64,000 nt of DNA from Halothiobacillus diazotrophicus (GCF_001663815.1 NZ_CP016027.1:1747001-1811000); one strand, 5' to 3'; numbered from the stretch's first letter, positions 8,502 to 18,411 are shown. Numbers and translations: made by a program. The notes: generated by a model from the letters alone, not told the origin.

Positions 8502-8942
8502 ATGTCACTGATTCGCTACGAACCCTTTGGTCTTTTGACGCAGCTGCAACGTGAACTGGAACGGTCCTTCGACAAGACCGCCGCCGAAGGCTCGACGGTC
8601 ACCGCCCAGTGGGCACCCACCGTCGATATCAAGGAAGAAACCGACAAGTTCGTCATTCATGCGGACATCCCGGGCGTGAAGCCGGAGGATATCGATGTCT
8701 ACATGGAAAACGGGGTCCTCACGATCAAGGGCGAAAAACGCACCGAAGCGACGACCGAGGACAAGAGCTACAAGCGGATCGAACGATCCTACGGTTCGTT
8801 CTACCGCCGCTTCAGCCTGCCGGACACTGCGGATGCCGACAAGATTTCCGCACACAGCGCGTTGGGCGTGCTGAACATCACGATCCCCAAGCGTGAATCC
8901 GTTCAGCCGCGCAAGATCAATGTCTCGTCCGATCTGAACTGA
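8502..8942 (+). CDS. Hsp20/alpha-crystallin small heat-shock protein
   Basis: A 146-residue class A small heat-shock protein. It has a short N-terminal arm (MSLIRYEPFGLLTQLQREL), an alpha-crystallin domain (about 42-135, with GVLTIKGEKR and the A-x-x-x-x-GVL motif SALGVLNITIPK), and a short C-terminal extension. It is an ATP-independent holdase that binds unfolding proteins in oligomeric assemblies. The ATG at 8502 follows GGAGGA. It appears monocistronic, with a sigma-32-like promoter upstream and a strong terminator just downstream. Confidence 0.95.
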   Translation: MSLIRYEPFGLLTQLQRELERSFDKTAAEGSTVTAQWAPTVDIKEETDKFVIHADIPGVKPEDIDVYMENGVLTIKGEKRTEATTEDKSYKRIERSYGSFYRRFSLPDTADADKISAHSALGVLNITIPKRESVQPRKINVSSDLN

Positions 8943-8990
8943 ACCGGGGACGCTGATCTCGGGGATCCCCAAGAACCCTAAGCGCAAACC

Positions 8991-9026
8991 AAGGCGCCGC
9001 CGATCGATGATCGGCGGCGCCTTTTT
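8991..9026 (+). terminator. Rho-independent terminator of hsp20
   Basis: GGCGCCGCCGATC (8993-9005), a GAT loop and GATCGGCGGCGCC (9009-9021) form a 13-bp perfect stem followed by TTTTT. It lies 50 nt after the hsp20 stop. Confidence 0.93.
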
Positions 9027-9060
9027 ACTGGAAGCAGCGGTACAGCGCGTCGAAAGACCG

Positions 9061-10437
9061 TCACTGCGCCCCGAGCGTACCGACCTGGTTTCGACCGGCC
9101 GCCTTGGCTTGGTACAGCCCCTTGTCGGCCAGATTGATGAGTGCGCTCGGCTCGCAGAAGGCCGTCGGGCGCCACTCCCCCACCCCCAGACTGGCGGTCA
9201 CCACGGGCATGACCGAACTGGCCGGATGCGGCAAGGCCATCTCCATGATGGCCATCCGCACGCGCTCCGCAACGCTGATGGCATCGTCCAGGGCGGTTTC
9301 CGGAAGAATGACGGCAAACTCTTCACCACCGTAGCGCGCGGCCAGATCCTTGGCGCGGAAGAGTCCGGTGCTCACCGCCTTGGCCACGCGCATCAGCGCG
9401 TGGTCGCCGGCTTCGTGACCGAGCGCGTCGTTGTAGCGCTTGAAGAAATCCACGTCGATGAGAATCAGCGAGACCGGCGAGCCCTCCTGCTGAGAACGGC
9501 GCCAGACCGTCATCAGATACTCGTCGAACTTGCGTCGGTTGGCGATGGCCGTCAAACCGTCGATATAGGAGAACTGCTTGAGTTGCCGGTTGGCCTCCGC
9601 CAACTGACGGGTCACCTTGCGCAGATAAACCTGGGTCGCCAGGCGGGCGAGCGCCACCGGAAAATCCAGCGGCTTGGCCAGATAATCGTTGGCGCCCTGC
9701 GTCAAAGCGTCCACGATAGTTTCCGAACCGTGCCGCGCCGTCACGACAATCACCGGCAGCTCATGTGCCGAGAACCGGCTGCGAATTTTCGCCAGCACAT
9801 CGGCGCCACTCATCTGCGGCATCAGCCAGTCCAGAAGCACCACGTCGAATTGCTCGTTCTCCAGTCGCTGAAGGGCATCCTGGCCACTGTTGCTCACGGA
9901 AACCCGGTAGCCCTCCCGAATCAGCCGACGCTGCATCAATTCGAGATTTTCGGCCCGGTCGTCGATGATCAACAGGTGTCCGTCCGCCGTCCCAACGACC
10001 TGCCCCCCCGCATGTTCGCGCTCGGCAGGTACGGGCGGCGTCCCGAGATCGACGACGGGCCGTGCGCTCAAGGTTTCCAGCAGGGCGCGCATGTTGCCGA
10101 CGGCTTCGGCGATCTTTGCCACATCCGCCCCGGCATCCGCCCAGTACTGATCCGTTGCGGTCTTCAGGTGCAGCAAGTCGGCATCGATCAGGGCCATGCG
10201 CTCGCGCCAGTCGGGAAAGAGGGCATCGAATCGACCGAGCGACACGGGCGTCGGCCGATTGATGGTATCCAGCAATCGGTAGGCGCTGGCCAGCAGATTC
10301 TTGAGGGGGTCCGTCAGAGCGGATTCGCAGGCCTTGGGCAACTCATCGAGCAGCATTTCGGTATAACCGACCATGTGATTGATCGGTGTGCGCAAGTCAT
10401 GACGGATATGGGCATCGCAGGGATGAATGTCTGCCAT
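9061..10437 (-). CDS. DHp-like, receiver and GGDEF diguanylate cyclase
   Basis: A 458-residue protein in three parts. Residues about 8-75 resemble a histidine-kinase dimerisation/phosphoacceptor helix pair (H-box RHDLRTPINHMVGYTEML) but no ATPase domain follows. Residues about 150-270 are a receiver (phospho-Asp in VVLLDWLMPQMSG). Residues about 295-458 are a GGDEF domain with an intact active loop (RYGGEEF) and an RxxD inhibitory site (RAKD) just before it. It should make cyclic di-GMP under control of phosphorylation. The ATG at 10437 lies 2 nt after the stop of the receiver gene, so it is the last gene of the phosphorelay operon. Confidence 0.88.
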   Translation of the reverse strand: MADIHPCDAHIRHDLRTPINHMVGYTEMLLDELPKACESALTDPLKNLLASAYRLLDTINRPTPVSLGRFDALFPDWRERMALIDADLLHLKTATDQYWADAGADVAKIAEAVGNMRALLETLSARPVVDLGTPPVPAEREHAGGQVVGTADGHLLIIDDRAENLELMQRRLIREGYRVSVSNSGQDALQRLENEQFDVVLLDWLMPQMSGADVLAKIRSRFSAHELPVIVVTARHGSETIVDALTQGANDYLAKPLDFPVALARLATQVYLRKVTRQLAEANRQLKQFSYIDGLTAIANRRKFDEYLMTVWRRSQQEGSPVSLILIDVDFFKRYNDALGHEAGDHALMRVAKAVSTGLFRAKDLAARYGGEEFAVILPETALDDAISVAERVRMAIMEMALPHPASSVMPVVTASLGVGEWRPTAFCEPSALINLADKGLYQAKAAGRNQVGTLGAQ

Positions 10438-10439
10438 GG

Positions 10440-10817
10440 TTACTGCACCGCACCGAGCAGACGCTCCATTTTGTCGAGCAAGCGCGGCAGCTCGACGGGC
10501 TTGGTATCGAAATCGTCGCAGCCGGCATCCAGTGCCTTGGTGCGCTCCCCTTCCATCGCGTGGGCGGTCAGGGCGATCACCGGGATCTTGCAGGTCGCTT
10601 CGTCGGCGCGCAGGGCACGCGTGGCTTCCCATCCGTCCATCTTCGGCAGACTCATGTCCATCAGAATCAGATCGGGAAGGTGCTCCTGCGCCATGGCGAG
10701 CCCCACCTCACCATCAACGGCCAGCAACACGTCATAGCCGCGGCGGACCAACCGCCGCGAGAGCATGTCGCGATTCATTTCGTTATCTTCTACCAGTAAT
10801 ATCCGGGCCATTTCCAT
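10440..10817 (-). CDS. Single-domain response regulator (CheY-like)
   Basis: A stand-alone receiver of 125 residues with the acidic pocket (LLVEDNEMNRD), phospho-Asp in LILMDMSLPKMDGWEA, the conserved Thr/Ala switch (IALTAHAM) and the Lys (DTKPV). Without an output domain it acts as a phosphate shuttle or protein-binding switch. It sits between the hybrid kinase (34 nt upstream) and the diguanylate cyclase (2 nt downstream), which makes it a candidate intermediate from kinase to cyclase. AGGAGA precedes the ATG. Confidence 0.9.
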   Translation of the reverse strand: MEMARILLVEDNEMNRDMLSRRLVRRGYDVLLAVDGEVGLAMAQEHLPDLILMDMSLPKMDGWEATRALRADEATCKIPVIALTAHAMEGERTKALDAGCDDFDTKPVELPRLLDKMERLLGAVQ

Positions 10818-10851
10818 CTTCTCCTAGCAATCCGGTATCGCCGCGCCGGAC

Positions 10852-13374
10852 TCAACGCTCTTTCTTTCCATGCGCGCAGATCTGGTCGTGCAAACACGCA
10901 ATCACGTCCGCCTCGCTCTGGCCATTACGCTCGATGATGTGCTCCACCCGGAGACTCAAGCGCCGGCGATCTTCCTCGGTCAACGTTTTGGCCGTCAGCA
11001 CCACGATCGGCAAACGGTCGTATTCAGGCTTCTTGCGCAGGGCGTCCACAAAGGCAAAGCCATCCATGTTCGGCATCATCAGATCGAGTATCACGAGATC
11101 CGGCATCGGATGCGCCGCCAGCCAGTCAAGACCGGACTGACCGTCGCTTGCCTCGAACGTCTCGATAGACTCGCCCTCCAGCACCCGCCGCAGGAGATCC
11201 CGATTGGTTGCGTCATCGTCGATCACCAGCACCCGGCACACCGCCGGATGGCGCGCGTACTGTCGGAGCAGTCCCAGCAACGCCTCGCGATTCACGGGCT
11301 TGGTCAGGAACTGGGCTGCGCCCAGGGCATAACCCAAGCTTTTCTCGCTGGTCATCGTCAGCACGAAGACGGGGATATCCTTGAGCGCCGGATCGGACTT
11401 GAGCGCCGTGAGCACCGACCAGCCATCCATGCCCGGCATCATGATATCCAGCGTAATGAAATCGGGGCGCTCCGTTTTGGCCAGCGCCAGCCCTTCCTGA
11501 CCGCTGCCGGCAACGATCACGCGATAACCCGCCCGGGCCAGAGAGCGCTGCAACAGATCGTGGACGGCCGGATCGTCATCGATCACCAGGATGGTTTCCG
11601 CATCGGCGCCCGCCGCAACGGGCACGTTGGTCGGCACCTCCGCCGATTCCGCACCCGCTACGGGGGCCGACGATTCCTCGAGGACGACCTGGAACGGCAA
11701 CGTGACCGTGAAGGTACTGCCGACGCCTTCCGTACTCTCGGCAGCAATATCGCCGCCCATCATCCGGGCGAAGTGACGGGAGATGGACAATCCCAGCCCG
11801 GAACCGCCGTATTTCCGCGTCGTGGACGCATCGGCCTGACTGAACACCTGGAATAATCGCGACAGCTGTTCCGGACTCATGCCGATACCGGTATCGGCGA
11901 CGGCGATCGTGAACTGATCGCCCCCTTGACGCCCGACCGTCACCGTCAGCGTCCCCTCATGCGTAAACTTCGCGGCATTGCTGATGAGGTTCAACACGAT
12001 CTGGCGGAACTTGGTGAGATCGCCCGTCATGCCTCCGAGACTGTCGTCGCAGACCAGGTCCAGCTGGTTCTGATTCTTTTCAATCACGGGCCGGGCGGTA
12101 TCGACGACAGCCCGCAACTCACGACAGATCGGGAAGTTCTCGAGATACAGCTCCATCTTGCCAGCCTCGATGCGCGACAGGTCGAGAATGTCGTTCACCA
12201 GCGCCAGCAGATGCTTGCCGCTATTGAGGATGCGATCCAGATCCGGCGTGTACTGGGTATTCCCGTCGTCTGACGCCTCCTCAATGAGGATTTCGCTATA
12301 GCCGATGATCGCGTTCAAGGGCGTCCGCAGCTCATGGCTCATGTTGGCGACGAACTGGCTCTTGGTCTGATTGGCCTCTTCGGCGTCCCGTCGGGCCTGC
12401 CGGGCATCCTCCAGCGCCAACTCCAGCTTCTGGGTCCGCTCCCGAACCGCCACGTTCAGATTCTGCTCGCGATCCGCCACTTCATGCGCCATGGCCTGGA
12501 AACTGCGTGCCAGTTCGCCGGGCTCGTCGCCCTGCGCGGCCAGTTGCTGCATGTCGGGCTGATCGAACACCGTGAGCTGTTCTGCCGTTGCCGCGCCCGA
12601 GCCAATGGCGCGTGCGGCCGTCGTCAATCGCTGGATGGGGCGGACCACGGTGCGCCGGATCTGCAGGATGAGCAAGGTTGTACCCACGGCAAAGACACCG
12701 AAGAAGATACCCATGGCCATCATCAGATAGCGATGCCCCCGGGCAAAGATTTCATCGGAGGGGACGTACACGGTCTGCGCGGTCACAATCTCGCCCATCT
12801 TCCAACCGAAACCATGCTCGCTGCCATAGGTGGCAATCAGGCTTTTCGGGGCCGCTTCGGGTGTGGAATGACATTGCAGACAAGAACCCTTCGTGATCGA
12901 CAGGGGACGCGCCGTATAGAACAGGCTCTCGCCGTTGAGCTCACGGTAGCCGGAAAGGATTTTCAACGAGGGATCGTCACGAAACTTGGCAATCAGACCC
13001 TGCTCGAATCCATCGGCCTTGTCGAGGGGATTGGTCGGATCCAGCGTGGCTTCCTTGTAGAAATAGCTGGAAAACTGGGGCATTTTCCGGAAATTCTCGA
13101 ACACGGTTCGCGCCGAGAACGCAGGCACCGTCTCGGAGATGAACTCCGGCTCCGTCATCAGTTGCTGACGCAGTTTGGGCGCGACGTACGCACTGGTGTA
13201 TCGCCGTACGGAATTCATAACGCCGGTCAGCATCTCCGCCCGCATCTCGATTTCGGCCTCGGCCTTCTGATTCATTGCGCGCGACAGAAAGAAACCCGAC
13301 ACGGCGATGCTGATCAGAAACGCAATGATCAGAAATGCAGTCAGCTTCGTGCCAATCCGGAGGTTTTGCAGCAT
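10852..13374 (-). CDS. Haem-binding hybrid sensor histidine kinase
   Basis: 840 residues. An N-terminal TM helix is followed by a periplasmic DUF3365/Tll0287-like sensor containing a c-type haem motif CLQCH (about residues 163-168), a second TM helix, HAMP, coiled coil, HisKA ([17 protein letters not shown]), HATPase_c (VADTGIGMS and [10 protein letters not shown]) and two C-terminal receivers (phospho-Asp in [10 protein letters not shown] and [10 protein letters not shown]). The haem site suggests sensing of redox state or a gas in the periplasm. The start at 13374 ([11 protein letters not shown]) has AGGATGAGG upstream. It heads the operon with a receiver and a diguanylate cyclase, so output is probably c-di-GMP level. 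Confidence 0.9.
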   Translation of the reverse strand: MLQNLRIGTKLTAFLIIAFLISIAVSGFFLSRAMNQKAEAEIEMRAEMLTGVMNSVRRYTSAYVAPKLRQQLMTEPEFISETVPAFSARTVFENFRKMPQFSSYFYKEATLDPTNPLDKADGFEQGLIAKFRDDPSLKILSGYRELNGESLFYTARPLSITKGSCLQCHSTPEAAPKSLIATYGSEHGFGWKMGEIVTAQTVYVPSDEIFARGHRYLMMAMGIFFGVFAVGTTLLILQIRRTVVRPIQRLTTAARAIGSGAATAEQLTVFDQPDMQQLAAQGDEPGELARSFQAMAHEVADREQNLNVAVRERTQKLELALEDARQARRDAEEANQTKSQFVANMSHELRTPLNAIIGYSEILIEEASDDGNTQYTPDLDRILNSGKHLLALVNDILDLSRIEAGKMELYLENFPICRELRAVVDTARPVIEKNQNQLDLVCDDSLGGMTGDLTKFRQIVLNLISNAAKFTHEGTLTVTVGRQGGDQFTIAVADTGIGMSPEQLSRLFQVFSQADASTTRKYGGSGLGLSISRHFARMMGGDIAAESTEGVGSTFTVTLPFQVVLEESSAPVAGAESAEVPTNVPVAAGADAETILVIDDDPAVHDLLQRSLARAGYRVIVAGSGQEGLALAKTERPDFITLDIMMPGMDGWSVLTALKSDPALKDIPVFVLTMTSEKSLGYALGAAQFLTKPVNREALLGLLRQYARHPAVCRVLVIDDDATNRDLLRRVLEGESIETFEASDGQSGLDWLAAHPMPDLVILDLMMPNMDGFAFVDALRKKPEYDRLPIVVLTAKTLTEEDRRRLSLRVEHIIERNGQSEADVIACLHDQICAHGKKER

Positions 13375-13598
13375 GTCCTCATCCTTGAAATAGTCGCCCG
13401 CCGTGGAGAAACCGCGCCAGAGCAGGCAGCCGATGCCTTGTCGAGCCTCGCCCGGAACGTCGCCGGTCGCGCCGCTCGACGCCGATTCCAACCAAATTCC
13501 AACCAACCGGAAGAGCGGAGATGCGGGAAGGAGGCTCGCAACGTGTCATTGACCGCGCTATTGTGTCATAAAATCAAGGCTCAAACGAGCGAGGACCG

Positions 13599-14435
13599 TT
13601 GATCGGTCAACGGCATATCCAGTCAGAAACAGGGACACCGTCATTGGACCAGGATCACGCAGGCCAAGCATCGGCCACTCGCGATTTCATGGGCTGCGAC
13701 CGGCATATAGGGGGCCGGTCGCATCAGCAGGATCAGCTCGCATGCCTAAGCACGCCCGATCTCCGGCGACAACTCGTGATCGTCGCAGACGGCGTGGGCG
13801 GTCACTGGGGCGGTGAGATGGCGTCGAATGCCGTGATCGATACTGCGCGCCTGATGTTTCCCACTGCTCTGAACGAGTCTGCGGGAACGGATTTTCTTCG
13901 CGCGCTCTGTACCCGGGCCAGCCAGGAAATCCAGCTACGCGCGGCGATGGAGGGTGAGCAGGCTTACGCCACCGTCGTCGCTCTGCTGACGGACGAGACG
14001 CGCGCCTATTGGGCCCATGTCGGGGATAGCCGGCTGTACTGCTTCGAAAACGACGTCCTGCTGCACCAGACACAAGACCACTCGCTCGTGCAGAACCTGT
14101 TCGAACAGGGAAAGATCAGCGCCGAGGAACGCGCCACCCACCCCGACCGGAACCAGATCCTTCACGCTCTGGGGATGGTCGGGGAAGTCCGCCCCACGCT
14201 GGGCGAGATGTCCCTGAACACCAATCTGCGGTTCCTGCTGTGCACCGATGGTTTTTGGTCGCAGGTAGCAACCGCCGAGATGGCGGGCATTTTCTCGGCA
14301 CCGGATCTGAATTTCGCCACATCGCTCTGGGTTCGGCAGGCCGCCCGGCGCGGGGGCGCGCAGAGTGATAACATTGCCCTGGCTTTATGGCGACCTCCGA
14401 AGCGAGCATCGCGGGGCTGGTCATTCTTTCGTTGA
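13599..14435 (+). CDS. PP2C-family Ser/Thr protein phosphatase
   Basis: A metal-dependent phosphatase of about 250-278 residues. The PPM motifs are visible in order: ADGVGGHWGGEMAS (metal Asp), WAHVGDSRLY, TQDHSLVQ, LLCTDGFW and AQSDNIALAL. It should dephosphorylate Ser/Thr residues. The start is uncertain: TTG 13599 has a weak GAGGA nearby, while ATG 13689 (MGCDRHIGGRSHQQD) begins close to the catalytic fold. It is followed after 56 nt by a LysM lipoprotein gene and faces the transmembrane Ser/Thr kinase and FHA genes, which are the expected partners. Confidence 0.88.
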   Translation: MIGQRHIQSETGTPSLDQDHAGQASATRDFMGCDRHIGGRSHQQDQLACLSTPDLRRQLVIVADGVGGHWGGEMASNAVIDTARLMFPTALNESAGTDFLRALCTRASQEIQLRAAMEGEQAYATVVALLTDETRAYWAHVGDSRLYCFENDVLLHQTQDHSLVQNLFEQGKISAEERATHPDRNQILHALGMVGEVRPTLGEMSLNTNLRFLLCTDGFWSQVATAEMAGIFSAPDLNFATSLWVRQAARRGGAQSDNIALALWRPPKRASRGWSFFR

Positions 14436-14491
14436 TCTTATTTCCATTCGCACGGCACTGTCGGTACATCATCAGGGAGACTTGGAGCGGC

Positions 14492-15349
14492 ATGCGATCG
14501 ATTCGTCGAATTCTCTTCATTCTGGCTATTGCGGAGCTCGTGGGGTGCAGTCAGCTACCCACCGACCTGAAGTCAGCGCTGTCCCCCACCGAACCGCATG
14601 CCGAGCGCAAGACGATGAAATCCACGGACGCCGATGCAGTGGTCGCCAAGGAACATTCGGATGCGCCCAGGCAAAATATCGGGCAGATCATTCGCCTGCT
14701 GGAGGACGGCAAGCAGGATGAGGCCCGCAAGGCGCTGAAAGAATTCCGCGCCAATGATCCGAAAAACCCCGTGGCGCTGAGCTTGCAACAGCAGCTGGAA
14801 GCGGACCCGGTCAAGATGCTTGGCAAAAAGGCGCGCAACTATACCGTTGCGTCGGGCGACACCCTCGGCGGACTGGCGGAGCGTTTTCTCGGCAACCCAC
14901 TGAAGTTTGTGATCCTGGCGCGCTACAACCACATCGCCCGGACCAAGGATTTGCGTGTCGGACAAGTCCTCCGGATACCCACGGGCCCCCAACACGAGGA
15001 AGCACCCTCGGAGACGACGGAACAAACGGTTCAGAGCGAGACGCCCACACCAGCACCGGTCGACACGCCCCCCACGAAGTCCGAGGAAAAGCCCGAGACG
15101 CCGGAGAAACCGATAGTGACCGCCCCGGAATCGCCGTCAATGAAGGACGCGGCCACCCTGGCACAGGTGCGCAAGTATCACGAACAGGCACTGCTCGCCT
15201 ATCGTCGCCAGGATCTGGATCAGGCCATTTCCCTGTGGAATAAGGCCCTGGCGCTGGACCCGACCTACGAACCGGCCCTGGGTTACCGGGCACGGGCGTT
15301 GGAGCTCAGGAAACGCCTGAATCAGCTGGGTGGTGACAGCACGCACTGA
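14492..15349 (+). CDS. LysM-domain lipoprotein with C-terminal TPR-like region
   Basis: 285 residues with a lipoprotein signal (ILFILAIAELVGCS, lipobox Cys about 19), a helical segment resembling a TPR, a LysM domain (YTVASGDTLGGLAERFLG to GQVLRIPTG, about 119-165), a Pro/Thr/Glu-rich linker and a C-terminal TPR-like repeat (YRRQDLDQAISLWNKALALD). LysM binds peptidoglycan; the lipid anchor probably tethers the protein to the outer membrane. The ATG at 14492 has GGAG upstream. Linkage to PP2C and the kinase suggests a cell-wall-related function in that signalling module (inference). Confidence 0.85.
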   Translation: MRSIRRILFILAIAELVGCSQLPTDLKSALSPTEPHAERKTMKSTDADAVVAKEHSDAPRQNIGQIIRLLEDGKQDEARKALKEFRANDPKNPVALSLQQQLEADPVKMLGKKARNYTVASGDTLGGLAERFLGNPLKFVILARYNHIARTKDLRVGQVLRIPTGPQHEEAPSETTEQTVQSETPTPAPVDTPPTKSEEKPETPEKPIVTAPESPSMKDAATLAQVRKYHEQALLAYRRQDLDQAISLWNKALALDPTYEPALGYRARALELRKRLNQLGGDSTH

Positions 15350-15363
15350 CGACACGCACTGAC
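15340..15363 (+). repeat. Tandem 11-bp duplication at the LysM gene stop
   Basis: CACGCACTGAC occurs at 15340-15350 and again at 15353-15363, so the end of the lipoprotein gene including its TGA is duplicated. It is probably a slippage product without effect on the protein. Confidence 0.6.
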
Positions 15364-15398
15364 AGCCCCGCCGAGCCGCTTCGGTACGACAGCGAAAC

Positions 15399-17102
15399 CT
15401 ACCGCTTTCCAGCGGTCGGATTGGGCAGACGAACGGTTGCCCGCTGGGCGGGCTCTTCCGGTGACGTCGTATTCAATCCGGCATTCGGCACCCCGGAACC
15501 ACCGCCCACCGACCGGACCTGTCGCGCCTCGAGCGCATCGACCATCGCGTTGTAGGCAGCGAAGATCTGGGCAAATTCATCCCGTCGCCGCGTCCGTATC
15601 CGATGATCCAGGCGGCCGACCCGGACCTGTTCCTGCGCATTGAGCAGAATATCCAGCGGAATCTGTATGCGCCGGGCGAACCAGTAGGTCCCTAGCATCA
15701 CGACCAGGAACACGACGGAAATCCAGATCATCAGGGTGCCCAACGTCGCATGGTTGGCTTCCGCGAGGGCATTGGTGGTCAGGCCGATGCGCAGCTGGCC
15801 GATCACGCGCCCCTGATAATCGATGGGCGACTCGAAGACGAAGTAGGTCGTCCCGTCATCCTGACGCACCGAATAGACCCGTTGCGCCCCCCGGTCCCGA
15901 ACCACATGGTCTGCGGTGAGCTGTGCGCCCATCAGGCGCGTCAGGTCCGCAGCCTGACTATGGACGGAGGGCAGGGTATCCCGGCCATCGATCGCCATAT
16001 AGACGATGTCCCGATTCTTGCTCATGCTGTCGACCCAGGACTGGAGGGCCAGCTTGTCCTGCAGAAGCAGATCCTCCGCTGTCTGCATGGCCACCCACTC
16101 CGACAGGCTGAATCCATAATCGAACGCGAGATTGGAAATCACCTGATTCTGGCGCTGATGCACCCAGATCAGTCCCAGCACCATCGTGACGGCCACCACC
16201 GCCGCCATCAGCAGTGGCCATCGGACCCGGAGCGGGATGATGCGGCGCGCCAGCCAATGCTGGGTCATCTCCGTCTGGCGCCGCGCCATGGATCGCAAAT
16301 CCGCTGCGACGCCCGCCGCGGACTGATACCGCTGACCGGGATCCTTGGCCAGCAGGGTGCGGATCAGCTCCAGCAATTCGGGGGGCGTTTGCGGGTCGAG
16401 AGGTCGAACTTGCGGGGTCGGCTGATTCATTACCTGCTTCCAGATCGACCACGGGTCATCGCCCCGGAAAGGAAGCTGTCCTGTCACGAGCTCGAACAGA
16501 ACCACGCCCAGGGTATAAAGATCGCTCCGACCGTCCACCGGCTGATCGCCGATCTGCTCCGGGGACATGTATTCCGGCGTGCCGGACAGAAAGGCACGGG
16601 CACCTTCGGTTGACGGCAAATCGGCTTTCGGCAGGATACGTGCGATCCCGAAATCCATCATCTTGATGTCCCCCCGATCGTTGATCAGGGCGATGTTTTC
16701 CGGCTTGAGATCCTGGTGCACGACACCGTGCTGATGGGCAAAATCCAAAGCATCGGCGATCGCGATTGCGATACGCAGCAGGATAGGTACCGGGATACCC
16801 TCCGGAAACCGGGCAGCGAACTGATCCAGGGTATGACCAGACAGCAGTTCCATGGCAATGAACGGAATACCGGCCACTTCGCCGACATCGAACACCGTCA
16901 CGATATGGGGATGGTTCAGGGTCCCGGCGGCTTTGGCCTCGGTGAGGAACCGCTCGCGATACTCGGGGTGCGCGGAGAACTCCGGGCGAAGTGTCTTGAT
17001 GGCCAGTGTTCGGGCGATCTTCGGGTCATAGCCACGGTAGATGATGGCCATGGCACCCCGGCCGACCTCGCCCAGTATCTGATAACGACCGAATTGATTC
17101 AT
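15399..17102 (-). CDS. Transmembrane Ser/Thr protein kinase with HAMP domain
   Basis: 567 residues. The N-terminal kinase domain has the glycine loop GEVGRGAMAIIYRG, Lys in LAIKTLRPE, catalytic loop HQDLKPEN (HQD instead of HRD), MDFGIAR and an APE-like EYMSPEQ. Two TM helices (about 296-316 and 456-478) flank an extracytoplasmic region of about 140 residues, followed by HAMP (FARRIQIPLDILLNAQEQV). Unusually, the kinase precedes the sensor and HAMP. A GGAGG precedes the ATG. The FHA gene lies 104 nt upstream on the same strand. This is a PknB-like system with its own PP2C phosphatase encoded on the facing strand. Confidence 0.9.
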   Translation of the reverse strand: MNQFGRYQILGEVGRGAMAIIYRGYDPKIARTLAIKTLRPEFSAHPEYRERFLTEAKAAGTLNHPHIVTVFDVGEVAGIPFIAMELLSGHTLDQFAARFPEGIPVPILLRIAIAIADALDFAHQHGVVHQDLKPENIALINDRGDIKMMDFGIARILPKADLPSTEGARAFLSGTPEYMSPEQIGDQPVDGRSDLYTLGVVLFELVTGQLPFRGDDPWSIWKQVMNQPTPQVRPLDPQTPPELLELIRTLLAKDPGQRYQSAAGVAADLRSMARRQTEMTQHWLARRIIPLRVRWPLLMAAVVAVTMVLGLIWVHQRQNQVISNLAFDYGFSLSEWVAMQTAEDLLLQDKLALQSWVDSMSKNRDIVYMAIDGRDTLPSVHSQAADLTRLMGAQLTADHVVRDRGAQRVYSVRQDDGTTYFVFESPIDYQGRVIGQLRIGLTTNALAEANHATLGTLMIWISVVFLVVMLGTYWFARRIQIPLDILLNAQEQVRVGRLDHRIRTRRRDEFAQIFAAYNAMVDALEARQVRSVGGGSGVPNAGLNTTSPEEPAQRATVRLPNPTAGKR

Positions 17103-17206
17103 CGAAAACCTCCACGCATATCCCCTGCGTTTACGGTTGAGCGATCGCCATCGTCACGAACGGCGCGACGGGCTCGCAGGTTGCCAGAATCGGCGCTTGT
17201 AATTCC

Positions 17207-17725
17207 TCAGTGCCACAGGCCAGCGAACCAGCTGATCGCCCCCAACACGCCGACCAGAACGATGCCCCCGACGACCCACTGCCAGACGCGCGGATCGAGC
17301 TGCGCGGTCCGCTTGCCGGTATGCAGCTCGAAGGTCAAGGCGCCGAAACGGATTCGGTCGCCATGCTTGACCTCGATCTCGATGATCCGCTGATCGTTGA
17401 CGAAGGTACCGTTGGTGGAAAGGATGTTCATCACCCGATAACGCCCCTGGTCTTCGATGACCCAGGCATGCATGGCAGACACGCTTCCGTCGGTCAGTAC
17501 CAGATCGTTATCGGCCCGACGGCCAACCGTGGTTTTCCCGTTTCGCAAGGGGAAACGGAACCCTTGATACGGGGTGGTCATGCCGACCAGGGCGGGCTGA
17601 TCCAGATCGACGTGCTGAGACTCGGCATTCGTGACGGCGGCGGTGCGCACGTCGTCCTTGGCGACCAGCATCGTGCCGTGCGAACCGACCGAACGAGCAT
17701 TCCCGCTATGTTTCGGAGCTTCCAT
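17207..17725 (-). CDS. FHA-domain protein with C-terminal membrane anchor
   Basis: 172 residues. A forkhead-associated domain spans about 60-135 (VGRRADNDLVLTDGSVSAMH and STNGTFVNDQ carry the phosphothreonine-binding residues), and a C-terminal hydrophobic helix (VVGGIVLVGVLGAISWFAGL) probably anchors it to the inner membrane facing the cytoplasm. FHA proteins bind phosphothreonine made by STPKs. The gene is directly upstream of the kinase and likely co-transcribed. The N-terminal 50 residues are Thr/Ser-containing and could hold phosphorylation sites. Confidence 0.88.
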   Translation of the reverse strand: MEAPKHSGNARSVGSHGTMLVAKDDVRTAAVTNAESQHVDLDQPALVGMTTPYQGFRFPLRNGKTTVGRRADNDLVLTDGSVSAMHAWVIEDQGRYRVMNILSTNGTFVNDQRIIEIEVKHGDRIRFGALTFELHTGKRTAQLDPRVWQWVVGGIVLVGVLGAISWFAGLWH

Positions 17726-17936
17726 AGACCATCCCCTCCTGTGAAAATCTGACGTATCCCGATTGGCCAGCCGATCCCGACCGCCCCCCGATCAGATGGG
17801 AAATCCTTCCCCCCGACCACCACTCCAAGGCATGCCGGAAGCGCTACCTTCCCGCAATCCCGTCAAATATGCAACTGACAAATAGGGCCCTCGCTTGCCA
17901 GGTCGTGACTGCCCTTCAGCCGGTAAAGCCCGGTAA

Positions 17937-18326
17937 TTACGGCAGCTCGACGCGCGGCGCCGGCTGCCAATCGGGTTTGCGATACTCGACCACGACGTTC
18001 GTATATACGCCGCCACGGACGTTCCACTCGCCGGTCACCCGGATGAAGCGCGGGGAGATGGCCTGAACGATATCGTCGAGAATGCCGTTGGTCACCGCCT
18101 CGTGGAAACCGCCTTCCTCACGGAACGACCACATGTACAGCTTGAGCGACTTGAGCTCCACACACAGCTGGTCCGGCACGAAATCGATCAGAATCGTGGC
18201 AAAATCCGGCTGTCCGGTTTTCGGGCACAGGCAGGTGAATTCGGGCACCCGCATGTGAATGGTATAGTCGCGATTCGGGTAGGGATTGGGAAAGGTTTCC
18301 AGGGTTTTGCTCGGTTGCGTGCTCAT
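17937..18326 (-). CDS. queF: NADPH-dependent 7-cyano-7-deazaguanine reductase QueF
   Basis: 129 residues, the length of the unimodular (type I) QueF that reduces preQ0 to preQ1 in queuosine biosynthesis. The catalytic Cys is in [14 protein letters not shown], the substrate Glu/His in [10 protein letters not shown], and [10 protein letters not shown] is also typical. It is a single gene between the FHA gene and divergent smc; no preQ1 riboswitch was apparent in the short upstream gap. Confidence 0.95.
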   Translation of the reverse strand: MSTQPSKTLETFPNPYPNRDYTIHMRVPEFTCLCPKTGQPDFATILIDFVPDQLCVELKSLKLYMWSFREEGGFHEAVTNGILDDIVQAISPRFIRVTGEWNVRGGVYTNVVVEYRKPDWQPAPRVELP

Positions 18327-18411
18327 GGGGGCGCCTTCAGGTCAACGATTAAAGGATGTAGATGAATTCTGGGCGACATTATAGAGGGAAGCAGCCGACC
18401 CTGCCGGGGAA

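Noticed and set aside
13687-14520. Minus-strand frames opposite the PP2C gene
   Set aside because: The plus-strand frame carries all five PP2C motifs, so the antisense frames are shadows.
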